64,000 bases of DNA, from contig JALBYF010000058.1 of assembly GCA_023212725.1 (NCBI GenBank), positions 1-64,000 of the forward strand, given 5' to 3'. The notes below the pieces were generated by a model. The model was not told the DNA's origin. It made no database searches and worked only from the letters and a program-made list of their open reading frames with translations. The translations under genes and the position numbers were made by a program. The stretch comes from Tranzscheliella williamsii. Its lineage: Eukaryota > Basidiomycota > Ustilaginomycetes > Ustilaginales > Ustilaginaceae. Of this stretch, positions 9,935-18,316 are shown piece by piece (positions within the stretch are counted from its first letter, which is position 1; the number at the start of each line of letters is the position of its first letter).

Positions 9935-11137
9935 CGAGAAAAGAGAGACGATCGGGCAAAGGAAGGCAGGTCAGCTGAGCCGGAACAGCATGCCGGGCTG
10001 GCGCAAAACAGATGCAAAGGGTTGCAACATGGAAGCAGCTTGGCAGTCGAGGAGCCAGCGTGAGCCGAAGCAGCTTCGACAAAGAGGTGAGCGAGCAAGG
10101 ATGGATGGAGAGCTGGACGTTTGCGGGGCCCCTTGCTAAGCGTTGCGCTGGGATCTGTTCTTGACCTGACGCAATCGATGTTGCTGAGCAGGACTGCGGC
10201 CCCACTGCTTGGCCTACCTTGTTTGTCGTAGTAGCGGCTCAGCTGTCCCGTTGCAAATTCACAGTCGTAGACTTAGGTTCCCGCGCGGCACTAGATCACG
10301 GTGGCGAGATATCATGCTAGCTGCATAGGCGAAAAGATGGTCGAGGCGCTCGCAGCGGGGAAAAGAACGCATTGATTCACTCCACTGCCGCGATGCACGA
10401 ATGAGCGCGCAAGTCCCGAGTCCTATTTACAATGTGAATATACACATATGCATCTACGCTTTGCAGGTCGGCATGCCGGCAAACGTCAGACAAGTCGCTC
10501 ATGCCTTTGCCTTCATAGACCATCATTCGGGAGTCCGTGTCGCTTCTACGCCAACGCCTGCGAGCTTGCTGCAGATTGAACGGCCTGCTTCCGTTGTCAA
10601 ACATAGTGAAGGGCGAAGGTGACAGCGGCCTAACCGTGAGTCCCAAGTCATATTGTTGAGCTTGTGCCAGCGTGCCTGGATCCTGGTTCTAAACGCGACA
10701 CACGGCGACCTCAATCATGGCGCGGTTGGGCCGAAGATTAAGCGCTCTTACTTTACGACGAGAATTTCGAGATCTAAGCGAGTCAGATTTTAGAACTTGC
10801 CGCACGACTTCTAGCGACCCAATTTGGCCGCTTACAGTGACGCGTTGCGGCAGCTCCCGCAACAAAAAAGCTGCAGGGCGGCAGGTGCGCCTACCAGCTT
10901 CCTCAATTGTTGCATCACGGTGCTTCGCTACTTCACGCGCATCGGCCAAGCTCCCCGATCTATTCGCGGTCCTCCCGATTGGAGACCACGGTGATCAGCG
11001 CTAGCATACATTACATCCAACTTCTGCTGGTTGGGCAAGACAGGAGGAGAGCCGTCGCACCCAATGCGAAGCCGGTGTGCTGAAGCAGCTCCAGTCTCCT
11101 GCTAAAGCAACTCTAGAAGAGCAAGCGCAGTGGCAGG

Positions 11138-13279
11138 TCAGCGTCGCGATTTCTTGCTGTGCTTTTCCTGTTGTCCACCACTTTGGCCTCCTTTGCGTTT
11201 GGCGGCCTCCTTGTTGCTATTGTGACCATGGCTCTGTTTGGACTTGTCTGCTTCTTGGATGCGATCAGCGACATACTTGAGTACACGCCTCTGATCTAAC
11301 AACACCCGCTTTTCGCCTAGACGGACCACCAGCGCCCGCCGTTCGTTCTCGTTGGCTACCTCGTCCTGTCTTGCACCGTACAGCTTGGCTTCTTCCTCGG
11401 ACGTCGAGCCACCTGAGTTTGGGTAGTCAGCAAGTCGCAAGTCAATCGCGTCGATCAGGACTTGAGCTATGGTTAGTCGCACCGCTTTGTCACCCGTGCT
11501 GATGGCGTGCTCCTCCTGCGCGTCCACTCTTGCGCTGGGTCCCTTCCCTTTCGCTTGGGCTTTGTCGAAGGATTCGCGAGACATGCAGACTACTCTCGCC
11601 AGCGCGATCATCTCTTCTGAGATACCACCGCCCGTAGCAGCTGCCTTCAACTCTTTGCCAGATGCGCGTTCCGGCTGAGGCCGATGTGGCGGCTTGACAC
11701 CAGGCGCAAAGAGGTAGTTCAGTATGAATACCTCATCAATGCCCAGAGAGGAGCAAGCCCATTCCAGCCGCTCGGCCAGATCCTGCTCTACAGCCGTGCG
11801 GTCTAACTTGAGCTTGGTGGTCAGGAGCGTTGCAGCGGCTTGCAAGATATACTTTGCATCTAGCTCGACAACATCGTTGCCATTCGGTTCATCCACATGT
11901 CCGTACCTCCGTAACAAGTCGCTGTTCGGCGGGTCGGCGTACGTGTTGAAGATCTGATCACCCTGCTTGATGTCTTTAGTCGCCCGCATTTCAAGCACGT
12001 GTGACTTATAGAAGAGCCGTGCATTGTCGCACTCGAAACGAGCGTTCAGCATGTCGGCCATCGGCGTCATCGAAATATCCACGACCTTTTCAGCATCCTC
12101 ATCGTCCACATCATCATCATCATCATCGTCGTCGTCGTCGTCGATATCGTCGTTATCATCGTCGTCATCTTGATCATCATCCTCTTCTCCAGCATCGTCG
12201 TCACGATCATTGTCGTTGATATTGTCGTTGTCACTGTCATCAGCACCGTCTACATCGTCGTCGCCATTGCTGATAGTTTCATTGATTCCTTTAACAGGCC
12301 GGCCCTGTTCGGTCGAGCCGTTCAAGCGGGCGTCTCCTTTGCCAGAGTCTCCCACGGTTTCGGCAGCGGCTGCCCCCTCCGCCTCGTCGTCGAGGATTTC
12401 CGCTTCTGATTCGTCGTCATCTTCATTCTCGTCGTCATCCTGGTCGTTCTCGTCCATGTCGACCGTCTTACCATCTAGACCTTTCGTCCGGCTTCGAACG
12501 TGGAAGCTTCGGCTAAGAACCCGCGAGCCCATGACATGATATGTGTCTAGTGAGTACCAAGATCGGATCTCCTCCTCGATCGCATCAGCATTGACGCCGT
12601 CCAAGAAGATCTCGCTGAAGGAGCGGATGAAGGGCAGTGCCTTCTGGTGGTAGTCGGCTTCGGCTTCGTCTCTGCCTATCTTGTCCGCTATCGACGTTCC
12701 GTTGAGGTGCACAAGATCCTGCTTCGGCCAGAACATTGGCGTACTGAACTCGGCTGGCATGATGTTGAAGTACGGACCCCAGGTTTGTTCGCCCTGCTGC
12801 CGGGGAGCAGCTCTGTACGCATGACCCTCTTCATCTGTGCCTTCCAGGCGGCGAACATCATCCTGGATGTCGGCGTTATCCATAGAGACATCGCCGTCAT
12901 CGGCAGCCGTGTACGCGACAGACAGCTTGGCTGCCCTTCTGCGCTCATACATCATGGCAAGGATAAGCGGCAACCAGCCCATCTTGCTGATCTCCGTCCA
13001 GCTGTGGGTGGATGAAGTTGCGTTTCCAGCATCCTTGAGAGTTGCTTCGACATCTTGGCACTTCTGCGCAAGTGTCGAGGTTGCCAAGTTGAGCAGCACA
13101 TGCCGTGGAATCACAAATATGGTCTCGCCTGTTTTAATAGGCCCTTGGGCGATCATGCCGCGACCCATGCCCTCGACAGGCTGTATGCGACATCGCGGGT
13201 CGAGCGACCCGCCGGACTGGCGGAACCATCGCAAGAAGGTGGCTTCCACATCTGATGTCGTCTGACGGTCTGTAGACAT
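11138..13279 (-). CDS. SET-domain lysine N-methyltransferase, SETD6/Rkm4-like
   Basis: 713-residue SAM-dependent protein-lysine methyltransferase of the Rubisco-LSMT/SETD6 type. Yeast Rkm4 of this family methylates a ribosomal protein, so the substrate here is inferred. The N-terminal SET half starts at about residue 35 (GMGRGMIAQGPIKTGETIFV). The C-terminal SET half is at 399-465, with TPMADMLNA (Asn-x-x motif) and the post-SET tyrosine region FNTYADPPNSDLLRRYG, which matches the SETD6/Rkm4 signature closely. A Rubisco-LSMT-like substrate-binding region follows, then a Lys/Gly-rich basic C-terminus. A very acidic insertion of ~120 residues, including long Asp runs, separates the two SET halves. 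The ATG at 13279 is clear. The neighbouring TSC13 start lies 300 bases away and is divergent. Confidence 0.88.
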   Translation of the reverse strand: MSTDRQTTSDVEATFLRWFRQSGGSLDPRCRIQPVEGMGRGMIAQGPIKTGETIFVIPRHVLLNLATSTLAQKCQDVEATLKDAGNATSSTHSWTEISKMGWLPLILAMMYERRRAAKLSVAYTAADDGDVSMDNADIQDDVRRLEGTDEEGHAYRAAPRQQGEQTWGPYFNIMPAEFSTPMFWPKQDLVHLNGTSIADKIGRDEAEADYHQKALPFIRSFSEIFLDGVNADAIEEEIRSWYSLDTYHVMGSRVLSRSFHVRSRTKGLDGKTVDMDENDQDDDENEDDDESEAEILDDEAEGAAAAETVGDSGKGDARLNGSTEQGRPVKGINETISNGDDDVDGADDSDNDNINDNDRDDDAGEEDDDQDDDDDNDDIDDDDDDDDDDDVDDEDAEKVVDISMTPMADMLNARFECDNARLFYKSHVLEMRATKDIKQGDQIFNTYADPPNSDLLRRYGHVDEPNGNDVVELDAKYILQAAATLLTTKLKLDRTAVEQDLAERLEWACSSLGIDEVFILNYLFAPGVKPPHRPQPERASGKELKAAATGGGISEEMIALARVVCMSRESFDKAQAKGKGPSARVDAQEEHAISTGDKAVRLTIAQVLIDAIDLRLADYPNSGGSTSEEEAKLYGARQDEVANENERRALVVRLGEKRVLLDQRRVLKYVADRIQEADKSKQSHGHNSNKEAAKRKGGQSGGQQEKHSKKSRR
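12086..12459 (-). repeat. Acidic low-complexity tract (GAT/GAC trinucleotide repeats)
   Basis: Coding repeat inside the SET-domain gene, about residues 274-398. On the plus strand it reads as imperfect ATC/GTC repeats, densest at 12107-12260. It encodes mainly Asp with Glu and Asn. Trinucleotide runs of this type are prone to length change, so the tract probably varies between strains. Confidence 0.85.
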
Positions 13280-13578
13280 TTTTGCATACAGCTACAGGCG
13301 AGAAGAAGAAATGTAGCTGTCGTGGTCCTGAGCGTCAGCCAGCTACTTGGCAAGCTCAATACATCAGAAGAATTTCTCCATGCATACCGGAAATCGGAAG
13401 TCCAAGCAAGTGGAGAAAATGAGCGTGCGACGAGCGCCGGGCCAGCTCGACCGAGGCCGAAAGAAGATCTGACCGAGCGCATCTGCACCACCCCAACCCT
13501 TCTTCCCTGCCTCAACCGATAATATTCTCAACGCAGCTGTGCTGACAACATATCACTTCTACTGACTATTTTGCGACG
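13280..13578. promoter_or_regulatory. Shared divergent promoter, SET-domain gene / TSC13
   Basis: The two start codons point away from each other and are ~300 bases apart, so both core promoters must lie here unless leaders are spliced. No clear TATA box was seen. Confidence 0.5.
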
Positions 13579-14511
13579 ATGCCGTTCAAGCTCACGGTCC
13601 AGAAGAGGTCGGCTCCGGGCAAGCCTGCTGCCAAGGGATTCCCGCTTGAAGTGACCGTCTCTTCGGAAAAGGCTACACTGCTTGCGGTGAAGAAGCAGAT
13701 CGCTGCTGCCTCACGAAAACTCACTGTCGAGCGACAGAGAATCACGACCGAGGATAAGAAACCGCTACTGGACGACGACAAGTCGCTGCTCGAGCTCGGC
13801 GTGGAGGCCAACCAGACGCTCTATGTCAAGGACTTGGGTCCACAGATTGGCTGGAAGACTGTCTTCTTGACCGAGTATGCTGGCCCGATCCTCATCCATC
13901 CTCTCTTCTACTACTTTGGCCCACAGATCTGGCGTACCGACTTCATCGCTTCCAAGATGCAGACCATCGCTATGTCGCTCGCCGTAGCCCATTATGTGAA
14001 GCGAGAGCTCGAGACTCTATTTGTCCACCGCTTCAGCAATGGCACCATGCCTCTATTCAACATCTTTAAGAATTCCGCTCACTACTGGCTGCTTTCCGGC
14101 TTCTTGCTAGCGCCCTTTGTCTACTCGCCCTGGTTCTCGGCAGCCAGAGTCGCGGGGACCATACAGGACAACAACACCTTCCTCTACGCCGCTGCGGGCG
14201 TCATGGTGCTCGCCGAGCTGGGCAATGCGTACAGCCATCTTATTCTCAAGAACTTGCGCCCTCCCGGCACCCGCATCCGCAAAATTCCCCGCGGCTTCGC
14301 GTTCGAGCTAGTCTCGTGCCCCAACTACTTCTTCGAGTTCCTTGCCTGGGCCGCCTTCACCGTGCTCACCCTGAATCCTGCCAGCGCCCTCTTCGCCGCC
14401 GTCTCCACCGCGCAGATGTTCGCCTGGGCCGTCAAAAAGCACAAGGCCTACAAGAACGAGTTCGGCAAGCAATACCCCCGCCGCAAAGCCATGTTCCCTT
14501 TCCTCGCTTAG
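13579..14511 (+). CDS. TSC13: Very-long-chain trans-2-enoyl-CoA reductase
   Basis: 310-residue ER membrane enzyme that catalyses the last, NADPH-dependent step of the fatty-acid elongation cycle (trans-2-enoyl-CoA to acyl-CoA), feeding sphingolipid synthesis. A ubiquitin-like N-terminal region occupies roughly residues 1-85, as in other Tsc13/TECR proteins. Several membrane segments follow from ~90, then the C-terminal steroid-5-alpha-reductase-type domain with FAFELVSCPNYFFEFLAW and a short basic tail (RRKAMFPFLA). Length agrees with the yeast and human enzymes (~310). ATG at 13579. Single exon. Confidence 0.95.
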   Translation: MPFKLTVQKRSAPGKPAAKGFPLEVTVSSEKATLLAVKKQIAAASRKLTVERQRITTEDKKPLLDDDKSLLELGVEANQTLYVKDLGPQIGWKTVFLTEYAGPILIHPLFYYFGPQIWRTDFIASKMQTIAMSLAVAHYVKRELETLFVHRFSNGTMPLFNIFKNSAHYWLLSGFLLAPFVYSPWFSAARVAGTIQDNNTFLYAAAGVMVLAELGNAYSHLILKNLRPPGTRIRKIPRGFAFELVSCPNYFFEFLAWAAFTVLTLNPASALFAAVSTAQMFAWAVKKHKAYKNEFGKQYPRRKAMFPFLA

Positions 14512-14735
14512 CTGGTCTCCCCCCCAGACGTGCCGCATCAGCCATTGTCGAAATCACCGTTGTTCATCCGTATTGCCGCTCGCTCACTCGGCCAAGTATA
14601 ACAAGTCGATGATCGAATCTCTGATGATGACAATAAACGAATGACCATGCAAGCCCTGTAAGATAGAGGCCGTGAAAACCGGGGGAGGAGGGGGGATGTA
14701 AAAGTGGGAAGGATACGGGGGCTTCCGGCCGCACG

Positions 14736-17444
14736 TTAGCAGTAGGTGGGGCGCGAGACGCGGTGGTAGTCAAGGAGCTGTTCGGCGGAACCGTAGACGA
14801 CGTGGAGAGGGTTGGCGAGCTCGGGGAGCTCGAAGACGTCCTGCTGCCATGACGAGGCCGTGTTATTGTCGGGGAAGCCTTCCAGGGAGGATGTTGGGGA
14901 TTCTTGGTCCGAGTCGCGCGTGGTGCGGGCGAGACGCGACGCTGCGGGGAGGAAGACGCCGGCGCGGTGTGCGCCTTTCTCGACGGCGTCGGTGCCCGTG
15001 CCAGGCGCATCTAGCGGCAACCGTGTGCCCGCCTTGCCGACGCGGCCGACCTGCTGCAGGAAGGCGCCCAAGCGGCAGTAGAGCGTATCCAGCCGGCATA
15101 TCAGCCCGCCATAGCGCAGCTCCAGCGTCTCCCAGCCATGCGGCTTGTACATCGACATCCACACCTGCCGATGGTAGTCCCACAGCGACTTGGCCAGCTC
15201 GCGGCACTTCCCAAGGCGGCCATGTAACGCCGTGAGCTCAGCCCAGTTTCCGGCGGTGTACGCCTCGTGCAGCTTCTGCCGCAGGTTGGCTTTCAGAGAC
15301 AGGGTCCGCGCAATCAACCTTGGCAGCTCCAGCCGCGCGTTGAACGGGTGGTCCGCCAATACGCGGATTAGCCTCGAATCATTCTCGAGGATGTCCTGAT
15401 GCCGCACTGACGACCGTTCGGACGAACGCGCATCGCCAAACAGTGCACCCCGCCAGCCCTCTTGTAACGTCTTACCAGGGCCGCTACGGTTGCCTAACAG
15501 GTCATCCCTGAAGTGCCACGACTCATCAAATGTGATGCCCTCCAGTCGATCCGAAAGCAGTGATGCCAGCCGGTCATAGTGCTGTTCGGCATCAAATCCG
15601 GTAGCGACAAGACTCGGCTCAACGAAGCTATGCACCGGGTCCGCCCACAGCATCCATTTGCTCGTGTTAGGCGCAAAGTGGATCTTGTCGTCCTCTGCAG
15701 CGCCCTTGCCGTCAGAGGAACAATCGTCGATGGAAGATGCCTTGACAAAGTCGTCCCAGACGCCGCCGATTATGGCGTCGAATTTGCTCTTTAGCAGAGC
15801 AACATTGACAGGGTCATCCGAATCGGTATAAGCATGGTCGGCGTAATAGCACCAAGCCGGAAGGGATGACCACAGATCCACCTCGTTGCCTTCATCGCCC
15901 CAGATTGTCAGAAAGACATGACGGACCCCTGGCGAAGCCTTGCAAGCACCGAGGTTCGCATCAATGGTCTGAAAAGTGAACGGGAGCGCCGTCCAAAAGC
16001 GCGACCAGGTCCAGGACCCACCAGCCACCCAAGGACTAGCGCCGCGCAGCTGTTCATGGTTTTTGATGCGGGTTTCGTAGCTGCTGGAAGAGGTATGATA
16101 GTAGTCCCAGTAGACTAGATCAACGCCTTCGGGTATGTTTTGTTCTTTGACCTCGCTCGGTTGAGCAGAGTCATAGTAGCCGGTCAGCGAGTTGTTGTTA
16201 GCGGAGAGGCAGAAGAGCATGTCGGACCAGATCATCGGCTCCAGCTCCAGAGTTTGACAGATGGCATTCACCTTTTGCAGATGCTCGACAAAGATTTGAC
16301 TCCCACTTTTGCCATTGCGATGACCGTAGATGGAGTAGTACCTTCCATGGCCAAGGCCGTGGGTCTCGTCCATGCCAAGATGGATCTTTTTGCTTCGGAA
16401 GGGCGCCGTTGCAGCATGGATCATTTTCTCTAGGATGGCGTAGGTCTCGGGCCACTCTGGCAATAGTACCTCTGCAGTGTCCCTCAGGCCCAAGTAACGA
16501 GGCCATTGTAGCATCTGGCCGAGATGCCCCAGGGTCTGAATACAAGGGATGACCTCGATGCCCAGACAGTGGGCGTAGTCATCAATCTCACGTATCTCCG
16601 AAAATGAATAGCCGCCTCGCATGTATCCGAAGAACGGCTCGCCCTCGACCTCGTAAGTATCTTCTGTGTATAGTTGGAGCATGTTGTATCCCAACAAAGA
16701 GAGCGAACGGAGCAAATACTTGGCGGAAGCAACGTTGAGCACACCATTTCGAGAGCAATCGATCATAGTACCGATGGTCTCGAACTGAGCGGTTTGAGAG
16801 GTGTTGAGGAGGTTGTTCGCAAGCACTGGCGACAAGTGGAAGCTACGCAATGGGGTTGACGATTCCGACGAGGCGCTCGCAAAGAGATTTGGATGGAACC
16901 CGGATGTTTTTGAATCCGACGCTGCTTGCGAGAGAATGGCTTTGGTGACGGCCAGAACATGGCCTAGCGCACGAAAAGCGTTGATTGGCGATAGGGGATG
17001 GTATGAAACACGGACGGTGAAGGCGTCGTCGACCGATGGTAGCGGGGTATCAACTTGTTGTCCTTCAGTCCAGGGCGCAAAGCTGGTGGCAGATGTCGAG
17101 GAGGACCAGCTGAGGCGGCTAAGAGAGTCGTCCTCAAGAAACACCAGATTCCAATCCCAGACAGGTGGGGTAGGTGAAGCTACGTGGCCAGGTGAAGCTA
17201 ACGAGGGCGATAGGCCACCAGCAGAGACAAGGGTGGAGCCGGTATGGAGGACCAATGTGTCTTCTCGGATATGATGGTGGACGAGCTCGGCGATACCTGT
17301 AGCGATGGCTTGCGGTAAAGCATGCTGCGCAATGTTCAGACGAACGCGTGGCAGGTGTGAAAGCGGTACGGAGTGACTGCTATACCTGGGCTCGGGCTCG
17401 GGCCCGGGTGGACCCATGGAAGCGTCTCTATCAATGTCGACCAT
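14736..17444 (-). CDS. Intracellular GH20 beta-N-acetylhexosaminidase (HEXD-like)
   Basis: 902-residue glycoside hydrolase of family 20, expected to remove terminal GlcNAc/GalNAc residues. The catalytic TIM-barrel begins near residue 235 (NVASAKYLLRSLSLLGYNML) and includes ECIPCIQT-like strand IEVIPCIQTLGHLGQ. The catalytic Asp-Glu pair is Asp359-Glu360 in HLGMDETHGLGHGR. Further barrel strands include MIWSDMLF and VDLVYWDYYH. There is no signal peptide: the N-terminus is polar (MVDIDRDASMGPPGPEPEP). This points to a cytosolic enzyme like animal hexosaminidase D rather than a secreted chitinolytic one. The C-terminal ~350 residues are less conserved and helix-rich. ATG at 17444 and single exon. 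Confidence 0.85.
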   Translation of the reverse strand: MVDIDRDASMGPPGPEPEPRYSSHSVPLSHLPRVRLNIAQHALPQAIATGIAELVHHHIREDTLVLHTGSTLVSAGGLSPSLASPGHVASPTPPVWDWNLVFLEDDSLSRLSWSSSTSATSFAPWTEGQQVDTPLPSVDDAFTVRVSYHPLSPINAFRALGHVLAVTKAILSQAASDSKTSGFHPNLFASASSESSTPLRSFHLSPVLANNLLNTSQTAQFETIGTMIDCSRNGVLNVASAKYLLRSLSLLGYNMLQLYTEDTYEVEGEPFFGYMRGGYSFSEIREIDDYAHCLGIEVIPCIQTLGHLGQMLQWPRYLGLRDTAEVLLPEWPETYAILEKMIHAATAPFRSKKIHLGMDETHGLGHGRYYSIYGHRNGKSGSQIFVEHLQKVNAICQTLELEPMIWSDMLFCLSANNNSLTGYYDSAQPSEVKEQNIPEGVDLVYWDYYHTSSSSYETRIKNHEQLRGASPWVAGGSWTWSRFWTALPFTFQTIDANLGACKASPGVRHVFLTIWGDEGNEVDLWSSLPAWCYYADHAYTDSDDPVNVALLKSKFDAIIGGVWDDFVKASSIDDCSSDGKGAAEDDKIHFAPNTSKWMLWADPVHSFVEPSLVATGFDAEQHYDRLASLLSDRLEGITFDESWHFRDDLLGNRSGPGKTLQEGWRGALFGDARSSERSSVRHQDILENDSRLIRVLADHPFNARLELPRLIARTLSLKANLRQKLHEAYTAGNWAELTALHGRLGKCRELAKSLWDYHRQVWMSMYKPHGWETLELRYGGLICRLDTLYCRLGAFLQQVGRVGKAGTRLPLDAPGTGTDAVEKGAHRAGVFLPAASRLARTTRDSDQESPTSSLEGFPDNNTASSWQQDVFELPELANPLHVVYGSAEQLLDYHRVSRPTYC

Positions 17445-18316
17445 AGTTTTGTCCTAGCTCAGGCTGGGGCCACTTGTGGGAGCGTGTGATGCGCTACCTA
17501 TATGTGCCACCGGCCACCGATGCTCTGCTCTGGCGCTGCTAGTGAAGGTGCGTTCTTGTCTCTCTTGGTTGGATTGTGGATGGGCGCAATCCTGTCGGTA
17601 ACCCCTACAATCCTGCGTCAAGCGTAGTTACAAAAGCAAAATGAGAGAAAGGAAGAGAGGTGAACATGCCGTGTTGAGGTAGAGCACGGCCCCATTAGCC
17701 CCTCGATCTTCGGCCCATGCCGATGCTAGCCCGGTGTGACTGTCTCGAGGAAGAAGATAAGCGCCGGCCTGGCCTCGGCCTGTGCTGCACGGCCAAGAGG
17801 TGGAGGCTTCGCCACCGTGACTTTAGAGTCGTGGGAATCTCACATAGTCGGTGTTTCAAAAGTCACCGAAAAGGGCTTCTGATTCTAACATACTCAGTCA
17901 TGAGTATACATGTATAAGGATCGCCGATTCACTCACAACTCACTCTATAAGGATATCGCTTGTGACATGACTTTTAGATGTGAGTGATTTGTATGAATGA
18001 CCAAGCGGAGTGAACCTTCTAGCGACGGTTTTCGGAAAATCCGCATCACGTACTCACGAGTGTGAGTGTTGGGTTTGATAGTGTGGATGTGAGTTTGAGT
18101 AGTGAATACTGACGATGCTCTTCGTCGTATCCATTCACCATCGGCACAAGACTCGCGCACCCACTAGCCTTATTCGGCACCTGCTTGCTGTTTTTCGATA
18201 CCAGGCTCGAGGACGGGGGACCCAAGAGCGTGGCATAGCGTGCATAGCGTTGGCTGGAAACAGCCTCTCGGCCGACGCAGGTGTCGAAAGCGAATCGCCT
18301 TCAACCATTGGCAGTT
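17445..18316. promoter_or_regulatory. Divergent intergenic region between the GH20 gene and MMS19
   Basis: Holds the promoters of two genes that point away from each other. The right part carries a cluster of ACTCAC/GTGAGT hexamers. No further gene was found. ORFs here are short and lack features. Confidence 0.5.
17931..18094. repeat. Cluster of ACTCAC/GTGAGT motifs
   Basis: Six exact copies of the hexamer on one or other strand: 17931, 17938, 17980, 18052, 18062 and 18089. The copies at 18052 and 18062 form an inverted repeat around GAGT. Such a density in ~165 bases is unlikely to be chance, but function is unknown. Confidence 0.55.

Larger units (their letters stand above)
9494..11137. 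other. 1.6 kb intergenic region upstream of the Zn2Cys6 gene
   Basis: Promoter and leader side of the Zn2Cys6 gene and 3' flank of the SET-domain gene. It holds a TATA-like element and a degenerate repeat near 9861-9934. An ATG-initiated 95-codon ORF at 10717-11004 (+) has no recognisable features, and I did not call it a gene. Confidence 0.45.

Noticed and set aside
10717..11004. 95-codon ATG-initiated ORF between the Zn2Cys6 and SET genes
   Set aside because: Arg/Ser-rich, without domain or splice signals. An antisense ORF of similar length overlaps it, as expected by chance.
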